A DNA stretch of 64,000 nt, from contig JABFRP010000002.1 of assembly GCA_013141115.1 (NCBI GenBank), positions 1,104,647 through 1,168,646 on the forward strand. The letters run 5' to 3'. This DNA comes from Ferruginibacter sp. GTDB lineage: Bacteria; Bacteroidota; Bacteroidia; Chitinophagales; Chitinophagaceae. Every line of letters starts with the position of its first letter. Position 1 is the first letter of the stretch. Shown piece after piece: positions 8,076-17,401 of this stretch. A model generated the notes under the pieces. It was not told where the DNA came from. It searched no databases and worked only from the letters and a program-made list of their open reading frames with translations. The position numbers and the translations under genes are program-made.

Positions 8076-11000
8076 TTAAAAAGTTAGGTTTACGCCAAAT
8101 GAATAAATAGCAGGTACAGGGTAAGCACCGTTATCGGCACCGCCACCCAATATATTGCCAATTAAGGGTTCTGGTGAATAGCCCGTAACCTGGCTCCAGG
8201 TTTTAAGATTTTGGCCGCTTAAATATACCCGTGCCTGTTTAATGCCCGCTTTTGATAATAATGATTTTTGAAAAGTATAGCCTATCTGTAAATTCCTTAT
8301 TCTGAAATAATCTCCGGGCTCCAGATAATAGGTACTCATTAAAAAATTATTTCCCCGAGTATTATCTAAAATAGGCTCAATGTTAGAAGAGCCCGCTGTA
8401 GTATAAGCATTTAACCGGTTACTTTCATAGTTTAACACAGCAAATGTAGATGTACGCCTTTGTGTATATATTTTATGACCGGTCATGCCTTGTCCTTCCA
8501 GTTCAAGATCAAATCCTTTATAGGCTAAGGATATGCTACCACCAAAACTGTATGGTGGAAATGGCGTACCAATATAACCTCTGTCCGCAGGGGTAATAAC
8601 TCCATCACCATTAATATCTGCATAAGCAATATCACCGGGTAAAGAATTGGCGAAAGATGCCTGTTTGGTTAAATCGGCAGTGGATTGGTAAATACCGGCT
8701 TGTGTATACCCATAAAAATAACCTATAGACCGGCCTGTAGTAGTAAGGTTAGCACCGGCATTACCAATTATAGAAAAATTAAAATTATTGCCAATGGATT
8801 GTACTTCGTTTTTATTATAACTAAAATTAGCTGCCACACGATAAGTAAAATTTTTACCTATTTTATCATTCCACCCTAATGCTACTTCAATGCCTTTGTT
8901 GGTTATTTCGCCAAGGTTGGTAAAATAGCTACGGGTTTCGTTAGGCAAGCTAACTGCGGTTAAAATATCAGTAGTTGTTCTGTTGTAAAATGTTACTTCA
9001 GCATTCAGCCTGTTATTCATTGTTCTTATATCAAATCCTGCATCCATACCTTTTACTGTTTCCCAATGCAGATTAGGGTCAGGTATATATGCTGCTTGTA
9101 TTGAACTGTAAATATTATCGCCAAAAATTGCTGTAGAGGCGTTAGAAACACCCGGCTTGTATAAATTATCAGCAAAGCCATTGGCATTACCGGTAAGCCC
9201 CCATGCGCCTCTTAATTTTAAGAAATCAATTCCTTTAAAATTTTTAAAGAAACTTTCATCACTTACCACCCACGCTGCGCCTACACTGCCAAAGGTACCC
9301 CACCGGTTTTTGGGTGCAAATTTTGAGCTGCCATCTCTGCGGATAGTGGCATTCAATAAATATTTTCCTAAATACCCATAGCTTACCCTGCCAAATGCAC
9401 CGGAGATGGCACTCTCTCCACCGCCGCCATCAAAATTACCGGGGTTATTGCTGTTAGATACACCGATATACCAAAAGTCGGGGTTATTATTAATGTTAAC
9501 CGAGGTATCTCTCCTGGTTCCGTTTATATAAGAACTATGACTGTAAATGCTGGTATAACCTGCCAAAGCAGTAACAGAATGGGCGTTAAATTTTTTGCTA
9601 AAAGTTAGTGTATGATCCTGTTGGTATCTTTTGGATTCACTTTGGCTTTGTGATACAGAAGTTCTAACAGAGTTATCAAAGGTGGTAGTAGTTGGTGCAG
9701 CACCTTCGCCTAAATTAACAAAACTGAAAGGCAACCTGCTAAAGCTTCTGCTGTTATTAAATGCCAGATCGGCGTAAACCACAGATTTCCAGGTAAAGTA
9801 TTTTGCCAGTTTAATTTCTGCAAACACACTTGCAATTACCCTGTACCCTTTATCAATAGTATTACCATCGTTGCGGTTTAGTGCAGCTACGGGGTTACCA
9901 ACCTGTGCCCTTTGAAAAGAAGGCATGCTGTAATAAGTATTTTCGTTTTGCTGTATGGGTACAATGGGTGCAGCCCAAAGTGCATTGGTGATTGAAGCAG
10001 CAGGCGGGTTACTGATCCAGTGATAACCACTGATATCTCCACCTGCTTTTATTTTATCATTGAACCTGATTTCCTCATTTAATCTAACCAGGTATCTTTT
10101 ATAATTATCATTACGCAACACACCATCCTGATCGGTATAACCAACATTTAAATAGGTGGTACTTTTTTCGCTGTTGTTGGATATACTTAAATTACTTGAA
10201 GTAATTATTGCATCTCTTAATACTTCATTCTGCCAGTTAGTATTAGCGGTGTAATTGGTATAATCAAAAGGTGCTGCATTAAGGTTAACCAATTGCGCTG
10301 TGTACAGTTTTTTAAATCCGGCAGCATCCACAATGCTTATTTTGTCGTTTACTTTTTGCAAGCCAACAGAACTTTGAAAACTAATTCTTGTTTGCCCCTT
10401 TGCTGCTTTTTTAGAGGTAACAGCAATAACGCCGTTGGCGCCACGCAAGCCATAAATAGCAATAGAAGAAGGATCACGGAGAATATCGATAGATTCAATA
10501 TCTGCAGGATTTAAAAAGTCAATATTATCATGCAGTATACCATCTACTACATATACCGGGCTGGCACTGTTGGTACTGTTTATACCCCTTATACGCACTA
10601 CCGGGCTGGCGCCTGCCCTACCGGTATTAGCAACAGTTAAACCAGCAACCTTACCTTGCAATGATGCAATAGGATTGGTACCGGGTTGTTTGGCCACATC
10701 TTCACCTTTTACAGATGATACCGACCCGGTGAGGTCTCTCTTTTTTTGTGTGCCATAACCTACTACCACCACTTGTTCAATTTCGGCAACGGCTTGTTTT
10801 AATTTTACCGATAATATGGTTCTGTTTCCTACAGGTACCTCTATTGATTCAAATCCTACAAAAGAAATTATCAGTATTGCATTCGGGTCCGCTTCAATAG
10901 AAAAATTTCCACCAGCATCTGATTTTATGCCATTAACTGTACCTTTTACAATAATGCTGGCACCACTTAAAGGCAGGCCGTTTTCGTCAGTAATATTTCC

Positions 11001-11480
11001 TTTTATTATACTAAGCAAAGGTGCCAGGTAAATGGCTGGTTGCTTTAGCACTGCAGGTATTTCTACAGTTTTAGGTAATATAGTAATTGTTTTATTTACT
11101 ATCGTGTAGCTAAATGGCTGCTCGCTAAATACCTGCTGCAACACAGTTTCAAGCGGCTTGTTTTTTACGTTGATCGTTATTGTTTTGGATTGTTCCAACA
11201 AACTGGCATCATAAAAAAATACGTAACCGGTTTGTGTTTTAATGGTTTCAAAAACTTTCAGCAAAGGCACATCTTTGCCCGAAAGAGTAACCGATTGTGC
11301 ATTTCCGTTTGCCGATACCTGGAGAAATGCCAGCGTTAACAAGATGCAGGTTAGTTTCATGGCCAATAAAATTGTTTTGTTTTTTGTGATAAGGCGCTCA
11401 CTAAATTTTCTGATAAATACTGAACGTTTCAGTATTTCAGCAGCTGGTTTGCCATACCAGCCGTAAGCAGGTAATTTCAT
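8076..11480 (-). CDS. SusC/RagA family TonB-linked outer-membrane transporter with STN domain
   Basis: A 1134-residue TonB-dependent transporter. A positively charged leader of about 40 residues precedes the hydrophobic signal core (residues 41-60). Next come an STN domain (about 70-115, SLLEQSKTITINVKNKPLE region), a carboxypeptidase-regulatory-like domain (about 158-235), the plug with VVVVGYGTQKKRDLTGSVS at about 240, then the barrel with SusC-type blocks such as RGTNG-like LRGANGVI and the final FGVNLTF. The STN domain is the part that talks to a FecR anti-sigma, matching the fecR and ECF sigma genes just upstream. It imports oligosaccharides together with the SusD protein. Confidence 0.96.
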   Translation of the reverse strand: MKLPAYGWYGKPAAEILKRSVFIRKFSERLITKNKTILLAMKLTCILLTLAFLQVSANGNAQSVTLSGKDVPLLKVFETIKTQTGYVFFYDASLLEQSKTITINVKNKPLETVLQQVFSEQPFSYTIVNKTITILPKTVEIPAVLKQPAIYLAPLLSIIKGNITDENGLPLSGASIIVKGTVNGIKSDAGGNFSIEADPNAILIISFVGFESIEVPVGNRTILSVKLKQAVAEIEQVVVVGYGTQKKRDLTGSVSSVKGEDVAKQPGTNPIASLQGKVAGLTVANTGRAGASPVVRIRGINSTNSASPVYVVDGILHDNIDFLNPADIESIDILRDPSSIAIYGLRGANGVIAVTSKKAAKGQTRISFQSSVGLQKVNDKISIVDAAGFKKLYTAQLVNLNAAPFDYTNYTANTNWQNEVLRDAIITSSNLSISNNSEKSTTYLNVGYTDQDGVLRNDNYKRYLVRLNEEIRFNDKIKAGGDISGYHWISNPPAASITNALWAAPIVPIQQNENTYYSMPSFQRAQVGNPVAALNRNDGNTIDKGYRVIASVFAEIKLAKYFTWKSVVYADLAFNNSRSFSRLPFSFVNLGEGAAPTTTTFDNSVRTSVSQSQSESKRYQQDHTLTFSKKFNAHSVTALAGYTSIYSHSSYINGTRRDTSVNINNNPDFWYIGVSNSNNPGNFDGGGGESAISGAFGRVSYGYLGKYLLNATIRRDGSSKFAPKNRWGTFGSVGAAWVVSDESFFKNFKGIDFLKLRGAWGLTGNANGFADNLYKPGVSNASTAIFGDNIYSSIQAAYIPDPNLHWETVKGMDAGFDIRTMNNRLNAEVTFYNRTTTDILTAVSLPNETRSYFTNLGEITNKGIEVALGWNDKIGKNFTYRVAANFSYNKNEVQSIGNNFNFSIIGNAGANLTTTGRSIGYFYGYTQAGIYQSTADLTKQASFANSLPGDIAYADINGDGVITPADRGYIGTPFPPYSFGGSISLAYKGFDLELEGQGMTGHKIYTQRRTSTFAVLNYESNRLNAYTTAGSSNIEPILDNTRGNNFLMSTYYLEPGDYFRIRNLQIGYTFQKSLLSKAGIKQARVYLSGQNLKTWSQVTGYSPEPLIGNILGGGADNGAYPVPAIYSFGVNLTF

Positions 11481-11551
11481 ACTTTTGCAATGTTTGGGTT
11501 AATTAATAAATGATTCCTCAACAGTTTTATTTTATTGATAGTCCAACGCTT

Positions 11552-11583
11552 ACCGTTCCGATTGCCGTCGGGGCGGTTTTTTT
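11552..11583 (+). terminator. Hairpin with T-run pointing against susC transcription
   Basis: ACCGTTCCGA (11552-11561) pairs with TCGGGGCGGT (11568-11577) using two G-T wobbles, followed by eight T on the plus strand. No plus-strand gene precedes it; it lies in the 151-base fecR-susC spacer. Confidence 0.45.
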
Positions 11584-11631
11584 GAAATACCTCATCCTCT
11601 TTTTTTACCTGGAGGAGCAAGCAATATTTTA

Positions 11632-12837
11632 TTAAGGCGTTACAATTAAATTATCGCCCTGAATTTTAAAATGAATATTATTCTTTTGTAAGAGCCTTAA
11701 TACTTCCGATAAATTCAGGTCTCGCTGCATTTCGCCACCAAAAACCCTTGCCGGAATGTTTCCTTGAAAAACCACATTTACATTATACCAGCGGCCGAGT
11801 TGGCGCATTACCGTTTGCAGATCGACATTATCAAAATTGAAAAATCCATTTTTCCATGCCATTACCGCAGCTATATCCACATTATTCTTCACTTTTATTT
11901 GCCCGTTTGCATCTTTACTATTGCTATATAAAGCTTGCTGGTTAGCGGTAATTACCATTGCGTTTATCTGCTGATGTGCCAACCTGGGAATGAACACTTT
12001 TACACTACCTTCCAGCAGCGTTACTTTAGTAGCCATTTCATCCTGGTAACTATTAATATTAAAATGCGTACCCAACACTTCAACCATTCCTTTACCTGCA
12101 ATATTTACCTTAAAAGGTTGTGTGGTATTTTTTGCCACTTCAAAATAAGCTTCGCCTGTTATCTCAACCTGCCTTTCGTTGCCTGAAAATGAAGTAGGGT
12201 AACGCAAAGAACTTTCTGTATTGAGCCAAACTTTACTGCCATCAATTAATGTTAATGTAATGGGCTTGCTTCCTCTGGGGTTGGTGAGTGTATTAAACAA
12301 AACTTCGTTGGCTGTTCCATTATAAACAATCTGGCCATCGGTAGTTTTTATTACATTTACGTTACCCTGTGTGGCCAGTGTGCCGCTTCCGGCACTGTCT
12401 AATATTATTTGCTGTCCGTTACCCAATGTTATTACAGCAGTATTGCCTTTAGGTGCTGCTACATCCGTTTTAGGTATTGTTGTTTTTACAATAGATGCAG
12501 GCCCGGCATTTTTACTGTTAATAAAATAACCTGCTATTATAATACCAGTAATAATTGCTGCAGCAGCAGCCACTCTTTTCCAATTGAAAAAACTAATTCG
12601 CTTTGCAGTTTTGTATTCGGTTTGTATTTGCTGATGAATTTGTTGCAGCAATTTTTGAGAGAGCTCTTGCGGTAACGGGCTACCTTCTTTTATATTGGCA
12701 GAAAATTTTTCGAGCATGATGTGGCGCAGCTGCGGAGTATCAGATTGTTGCAGGTATTGCAATATCCAATTACGTTCCTCCTGTGTCCACGATGGTTTAT
12801 CTAATAACTGTTGTAGTATTTTTTTTTCGGAGTTCAA
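11632..12837 (-). CDS. FecR family anti-sigma factor
   Basis: A 401-residue single-pass inner-membrane regulator. The cytoplasmic part (1-85) would bind the ECF sigma factor. A membrane segment spans about 88-107. The periplasmic FecR domain follows at about 125-260 (WLNTESSLRYPTSF, VEITGEAYFEV, GTHFNIN blocks). A C-terminal DUF4974-like segment sits at 330-401 (FFNFDNVDLQTVMRQLGRWYNV). It senses the STN domain of the SusC partner across the periplasm. The start is TTG at 12837; no ATG fits the conserved N-terminus. It follows the sigma gene by 78 bases and precedes susC by 151. Confidence 0.94.
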   Translation of the reverse strand: MNSEKKILQQLLDKPSWTQEERNWILQYLQQSDTPQLRHIMLEKFSANIKEGSPLPQELSQKLLQQIHQQIQTEYKTAKRISFFNWKRVAAAAAIITGIIIAGYFINSKNAGPASIVKTTIPKTDVAAPKGNTAVITLGNGQQIILDSAGSGTLATQGNVNVIKTTDGQIVYNGTANEVLFNTLTNPRGSKPITLTLIDGSKVWLNTESSLRYPTSFSGNERQVEITGEAYFEVAKNTTQPFKVNIAGKGMVEVLGTHFNINSYQDEMATKVTLLEGSVKVFIPRLAHQQINAMVITANQQALYSNSKDANGQIKVKNNVDIAAVMAWKNGFFNFDNVDLQTVMRQLGRWYNVNVVFQGNIPARVFGGEMQRDLNLSEVLRLLQKNNIHFKIQGDNLIVTP

Positions 12838-12915
12838 AATGCAATCGTTTATACAATAAATACAAACGCCTTGGTAAAACAGGGGGGTAGTTTTACTTTT
12901 ATTTCAAAACGGGTA

Positions 12916-13494
12916 TCAGGTAATTATAAAAAGTACTGGTAATACAACAGTATACTCCGGGTGAGTAATAGCATATTCTTTAACAGAGGCCATTGCGCCA
13001 GATAGGTATTCTTTTACTGTATGGCTGGAAATATTTAATTCTTCTGCAGTTTCCTTATACGTTTTGCCCTGCAATTTGCACAGTTCAAATACACGGCGTT
13101 TTTGTGGAGATAGCTTTTCCATGGCATCTTCAAGCATTTTCATCTGCATGTTATAAGTGTCTGTTGATGCATCTTCTTCCACAGTAATATTTTGTTGCTT
13201 TTGTGTTTCCAGTAATTTTTTCCGCTGCCAGTTAATGGCCTTGTTGTAACTAATTACAAACAGCCAACCTGAAATTGATTTGGAAGTTTCAATAAGCATT
13301 CTTTTTTGCCAGAGCGTAATAAATATTTCCTGTACAATATCTTCTGCTGCTCCGGTATCCCGTGTAAGTTTTAAAACATTATTGTAAAGTGCGCTGTGAT
13401 ACTTCCAGTACAGCTTGTCAAAAGCCTGCAGATCGCCCTGTTGTAAAAGGGTTACCAAAGTATTATCATCGGCATGTATATTTGGTTGCAGCAT
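12916..13494 (-). CDS. ECF RNA polymerase sigma-70 factor (Bacteroidota family 1)
   Basis: With the ATG at 13494 the protein has 192 residues. Region 2 lies at about residues 20-85 (FDKLYWKYHSALYNNV, DIVQEIFITLWQKR) and region 4 at about 120-175 (LSPQKRRVFELCKLQGKTYKETAEELNIS, VKEYLSGA). A longer reading from a TTG at 13533 adds 13 residues with no resemblance to the family, so the ATG is preferred. It is the head of the PUL regulatory pair and should direct transcription of susC onward when FecR releases it. Confidence 0.93.
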   Translation of the reverse strand: MLQPNIHADDNTLVTLLQQGDLQAFDKLYWKYHSALYNNVLKLTRDTGAAEDIVQEIFITLWQKRMLIETSKSISGWLFVISYNKAINWQRKKLLETQKQQNITVEEDASTDTYNMQMKMLEDAMEKLSPQKRRVFELCKLQGKTYKETAEELNISSHTVKEYLSGAMASVKEYAITHPEYTVVLPVLFIIT

Positions 13495-13779
13495 TCGTTT
13501 TAAACACTTGGTTGGCCATTCAAAAGTAGGCAAAATGTAACAAACGTTGTAGTTACTTTAGTTACATGAAGAGCATAATTACAATAAAGCTGCTGCATCA
13601 ACAGAGTTGTAAATTAAACAGCAAGAGATTAATTGATCGGCTAACTGTAATTGCAAAAAACAGTAACAGTATTGCTGTTTACCGGCATTAAAAAAATCGG
13701 CATTTTGTTTACAGATAAATAAAAATTAAGAGCAAACTCTATAACACTGCCGGTAAAAAAATTTTAAGCAACATATAAT

Positions 13780-15183
13780 CTACCTCACCAGCCCCAAAAA
13801 CTGTTGGTTTACTTTTTTAATAATATAGCCACTTATCCAACCTACATAAGCATATTTTGGAAAGATGAATTTTTTGCCGGGGTTAAGGGTATTGATTTGC
13901 TTTACCAGTTCATCTAACCAGATGGCACCGGCCAGCAGGGCTTTTTGATCGTAGGTATTTACCACCCTGGTAATATTTTTTTGTGTGGCAATGGCTTCTT
14001 CGGGGTTTTGTATAAATGCCAGGTCGGGATGTGTTAAGCCGTTATAATCTGTAACAATACGCTGACGAAATTCTTCAATATCGCCACTGCTTAATTCGGT
14101 ATAATTATTTATAGCACTGCTTTTAGGATGCAGTAATGAAGTGATGGACCACACAATACCGCCTGACAAATACACCGCATCTCTTGATTTAAAATCGGGT
14201 TTGGTTACCAGCTCATCTATTATCACTTTTGTTAAACTATCTTTTATCAGTTGTTCTGCTGTTTTAGTAAATGCATCCAGGTTGCCCTGCACTTTAGCTT
14301 CTACCAGGCGCTGAAAAGATTTTGTGCCCAATGATAAATTTACAGGTACAAATTTTTTACTGGTAGAAAAATAACCGCCTTTGGTATTACCACTACCAAT
14401 ATCCAGTTGGTTGTTGATGTATTTATTTTTTTGTGGTACAATACCGGTAAAGCTTAATTCCGATTCCTGCTCCGGTGTTACATACATAATATGAATAGCA
14501 GTATCAATTTCTTTAGGGCGAATTACTTTGGCAAAATAATCCACCTTTTCATATTTATCCAGCTCCTGCTTTAGCCCGCTGCTAATTACTATATAAGTTC
14601 GCTTGGCTGCAATTTTAAAACGGTTTGCCACTATATCCATCAGTTTTGCAATGGCATCCCGGCTTTCTTTTTCGCTTTGGTAAGATAGTGATGCCGCATC
14701 GGTATTAATGGCCGTATCTAATTTTAAAGCATAATCATACTGCCGTTCTTTATTAAGTGTTACATCAATTACACTTAGTTTAATTCCTTTTGCACCTACT
14801 TCAATACCGGCATACAGATCTCCAATACCCTGCACACTTTTTAAAAGATTTTCTACTACGTTGGCAATTAATTTAAAGCCCTGGCCCCTATATAATGTGA
14901 TCGCTTTTTTGTAGGCTTTAATGGCCAGTTCGGGTTGATCGGTCTTTACATAAAAATTACCCAACCCTTCATTAGCAAAAGCCTGGCAATAAAAATCTTT
15001 ATCCGCTATTGCCTTATTCAACCCATTTTTAAAAAATTCTTCGGCAGCTTCAAACTGTTGTGCTTCCATTAAAGAAGTAGCGGTTTTCAATATTCTGAAG
15101 GTGGCCTGGTTTTTTATATTTTGTGCATATACTACTGTACTCATCAAAAACAAGCACCCGAAAAAAAATTTTTTAAATAACAT
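13780..15183 (-). CDS. Exported TPR protein with a Ppx/GppA-like actin-fold domain
   Basis: From the ATG at 15183 the protein is 467 residues, with a clear signal peptide (MLFKKFFFG...VVYAQ). An upstream ATG at 15228 would bury it behind 15 extra residues. TPR-like helices occupy about 25-125. The rest resembles the exopolyphosphatase/GppA fold: a first glycine-bearing strand GIEVGAKGIKLSV, an EQESELSFTG segment like the Ppx 'EEEA' block, and DIGSGNTKGGYF like the second phosphate loop. Ppx/GppA proteins are normally cytoplasmic, so an exported one is odd. Whether it hydrolyses anything is unknown. It is flanked by the PUL and the Fur-family gene, with large gaps. Confidence 0.7.
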   Translation of the reverse strand: MLFKKFFFGCLFLMSTVVYAQNIKNQATFRILKTATSLMEAQQFEAAEEFFKNGLNKAIADKDFYCQAFANEGLGNFYVKTDQPELAIKAYKKAITLYRGQGFKLIANVVENLLKSVQGIGDLYAGIEVGAKGIKLSVIDVTLNKERQYDYALKLDTAINTDAASLSYQSEKESRDAIAKLMDIVANRFKIAAKRTYIVISSGLKQELDKYEKVDYFAKVIRPKEIDTAIHIMYVTPEQESELSFTGIVPQKNKYINNQLDIGSGNTKGGYFSTSKKFVPVNLSLGTKSFQRLVEAKVQGNLDAFTKTAEQLIKDSLTKVIIDELVTKPDFKSRDAVYLSGGIVWSITSLLHPKSSAINNYTELSSGDIEEFRQRIVTDYNGLTHPDLAFIQNPEEAIATQKNITRVVNTYDQKALLAGAIWLDELVKQINTLNPGKKFIFPKYAYVGWISGYIIKKVNQQFLGLVR

Positions 15184-15399
15184 CCGTTTAAATATTTGAT
15201 TTGCCAAAAAGTTGTTGCAGTACAGCATTTGCAGTTAAGTTGGGTTAAGGATCATTAAAATATTGCTGTAATAATTATCGGCTAAGATAAAGCCATTAGT
15301 TGTTGCAGCGTAAAAATACGGTGTGCAATTGTAAACAGATTTTCCCCTGTTTACTAAAGTTGTTTTGTTAATAAAATAGTTGTTGTAAAAAGAAAAAAA

Positions 15400-15813
15400 T
15401 TATTTGCAATCATCGCAAATGCCATTTACCACCATCTCGGCATGTTTGGGTGTAAAACCTTTGGGCAGTTTTACTTCGGGGATGGTTACATCATCAAGGC
15501 AAATAGTTTTGGTACAGGCATCACAAATAAAATGCACATGGTTATCGTGGTGATGGCCGGCTTCGCAATCGTGTTTGCACAAGGCGTATAAAATAGAATT
15601 GTCGGTGGTGGGTATATTATGAATAATGCCTTTATCAACAAAGGTTTGCAGCGTGCGGTACACGGTAACTCTGTCAAAAACTTCGCCGGTATTCTTTTCA
15701 ATATCGGCATGTGCCAATGCCCCGGGACTACTTAAAAAAAGCTCCAGTATTTTTTTACGTCCATCAGTAACACTAAGGTGGTTCTTTTTTAATATGTCGA
15801 GTAAAGTATCCAT
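15400..15813 (-). CDS. Fur family transcriptional repressor
   Basis: A 137-residue metalloregulator. The winged helix occupies residues 1-80 (DIEKNTGEVFDRVTVYRTLQTF is the recognition region). The dimerisation domain carries the metal-binding His/Cys cluster (CEAGHHHDNHVHFIC) and two CxxC pairs, CDAC and CDDC, that would hold structural zinc. It could be a Fur, Zur or PerR type; the sequence alone does not settle which. The nearest candidates for regulation are the SCO1/MerC genes 0.7 kb away, but no operator was identified. Monocistronic. Confidence 0.9.
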   Translation of the reverse strand: MDTLLDILKKNHLSVTDGRKKILELFLSSPGALAHADIEKNTGEVFDRVTVYRTLQTFVDKGIIHNIPTTDNSILYALCKHDCEAGHHHDNHVHFICDACTKTICLDDVTIPEVKLPKGFTPKHAEMVVNGICDDCK

Positions 15814-15849
15814 TGCAATTGTAAAGATAAATAAAGTTGAGCCTTGAAT

Positions 15850-15870
15850 GGTGAATCGTCAATAGTGAAT
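15850..15870. repeat. Dispersed intergenic repeat unit
   Basis: GGTGAATCGT (15850-15859) recurs inverted at 1548-1557. GTCAATAGTGAAT (15858-15870) recurs at 44165-44177. The unit lies between the Fur-family gene and the next gene. Confidence 0.5.
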
Positions 15871-15924
15871 AATGCAGCAATACCAATTGTGTGTTCGCTT
15901 CGTCAAAACGTTGTTATAGTCAAG

Positions 15925-16476
15925 CTACTTTTTTGAGTATACTATCTGTTCAAGTTTGTCAATAATTTGGGTCTTAAATTTATTAATTTCTTGTTTGTTT
16001 GACCAATACCAAAAATCTTTATTTATTAATTTATCTCCTCCATTTTTGTCTGAACTGGACAAGCTTATAAATGCTAAGTCTGTGGTAAATTCATTTGTAC
16101 CAGGTCTTGTCCAGGTATGAACTATTTGTTTCGTGTCCGGATAATTAAAATCTACGTGAAACCAATAACTGCTGCGAAATGAAGTGTCATTTTGTGGCCT
16201 TAAATTGGGATTTTTATCTTTTAATTCCTGGATTGCTTTAATAACATCTTCCTCTTTTGCTGCTATGTTCCAGGATTCTGCAAACGGGTAACTTCCGGCA
16301 AACCCTCCAAGTACCCGTCTGAAAAATTCATTTGCACCAAAAAGAAAAAGAAAACAAGAAATAAAAATTACTCCCCCAAATATAAAAGGGCGAGATTGCT
16401 TAATTGTTTTAAGTTTTCTAAAAGCAATTATCGCAATAAAAACTACAACTCCCAATAGCGGTAGTCCTATGTCCAT
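15925..16476 (-). CDS. Unrecognised membrane-anchored protein
   Basis: A 183-residue protein. Residues 1-18 and about 30-50 are hydrophobic (two membrane segments), then a soluble domain of about 125 residues follows, rich in aromatic residues (SSYWFHVDFNYPDTKQ, DFWYWSNKQE). I do not recognise the domain. It is preceded by the SCO1 gene (82 bases) and followed by the repeat-containing spacer. The stop-codon side overlaps nothing, and the reading frame is clean, so it is likely a real gene. Distantly it could be one of the small two-helix Bacteroidota membrane proteins of unknown role. Confidence 0.65.
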   Translation of the reverse strand: MDIGLPLLGVVVFIAIIAFRKLKTIKQSRPFIFGGVIFISCFLFLFGANEFFRRVLGGFAGSYPFAESWNIAAKEEDVIKAIQELKDKNPNLRPQNDTSFRSSYWFHVDFNYPDTKQIVHTWTRPGTNEFTTDLAFISLSSSDKNGGDKLINKDFWYWSNKQEINKFKTQIIDKLEQIVYSKK

Positions 16477-16558
16477 TGTCTAAAATTTAGTGAGTTGTAA
16501 GTTCTCTTAAAATAATGCACAACTATGCGTTGTCTCGTTCATATTCACTTTTTACCAC

Positions 16559-17299
16559 TTAGTTTGGTTCGCTGCTAAAGCCGCTCATAAAATGTTTACT
16601 CTTAATTTTTTCTTTTAATAAGCCTTTAATATCATTGATCAGGTTATCCACTTCATCGTTGCTTAATCCGTCGTACACCATTCCTCTTACCCTGCCCTGC
16701 TTATCTACCAAAGCAAAAAATTGGGTATGAATAAACTGGTCTTGTATAATTTGTGTGCTGTCGGGTTTGCCATTATCAATACCATAACTCTGGCGGGCCA
16801 TTTTATACAAAGCGGCTTTATCGCCGGTAACAAAATTCCAGTTGGAGTTAAGGGGTATCGGGTTTAAGGGTTTAGCTGCTGTATCATATTCAATTTTATA
16901 AGAGCCGTCGGCATTACGCATTAGTTTACCATCCAACATTCTTGCTTCGTAAGCTTTTAGTAAGGGTATCGAATCTGTTTCCGGCATACAGGTATGCGAA
17001 AGGATCATAAAATTAGGCTCATCTTTAAAGGCATCAAAAACCCGGCGCATATTAGCATTCATCTTGGGGCAAATACCTTTGCAGGTGGTAAAAAAATATT
17101 CTGCCACATACACTTTGCCATCCGTTTCACGCTGCGTAATGGTTTTGCCATTTTGATTGATAAACGAGAAAGGTTGTACATTATCATTCCTGATCATCAG
17201 GTTAGATTTTGAAAAATCATAATCGCTAAATACCAGCAGATAAAAACCAGCCAACAGTACTGCAAAAAAGCCCACATATATCAGCAACTTCTTACTCAT
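16559..17299 (-). CDS. SCO1/SenC family copper-binding protein
   Basis: A 246-residue protein with an N-terminal membrane anchor (about 5-24) and a periplasmic thioredoxin-like fold. The copper-binding motif CKGICP is at C73 and C77. A candidate third ligand His lies in the QFIHTQFFAL segment around residue 200. SCO proteins deliver copper to the CuA site of cytochrome c oxidase or act as thiol reductases. It has its own -7 box (17314-17321, minus strand) and is divergent from the merC-like gene, suggesting joint metal-related control. Confidence 0.92.
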   Translation of the reverse strand: MSKKLLIYVGFFAVLLAGFYLLVFSDYDFSKSNLMIRNDNVQPFSFINQNGKTITQRETDGKVYVAEYFFTTCKGICPKMNANMRRVFDAFKDEPNFMILSHTCMPETDSIPLLKAYEARMLDGKLMRNADGSYKIEYDTAAKPLNPIPLNSNWNFVTGDKAALYKMARQSYGIDNGKPDSTQIIQDQFIHTQFFALVDKQGRVRGMVYDGLSNDEVDNLINDIKGLLKEKIKSKHFMSGFSSEPN

Positions 17300-17313
17300 A
17301 AAAATATTTTTTG

Positions 17314-17321
17314 CAAATTTA
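17314..17321 (-). promoter_or_regulatory. -7 promoter element of the SCO1 gene
   Basis: On the minus strand TAAATTTG matches TAnnTTTG exactly, 14 bases before the ATG. The -33 region is only T-rich. Confidence 0.45.
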
Positions 17322-17370
17322 CGCCAGTTAAAGGCAGCGATAAAAAGATGTTTAGTGCAGTTTTTAAAAC

Positions 17371-17401
17371 TTGCAACATTATTGCAAATATACTATCTTT
17401 G
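17371..17401 (+). promoter_or_regulatory. Sigma-A promoter of the merC-like gene
   Basis: TTG at 17371-17373 and TATCTTTG at 17394-17401 are 20 bases apart, an exact match to the Bacteroidota -33/-7 consensus. The ATG at 17415 is only 13 bases further, giving a very short leader. Confidence 0.7.
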
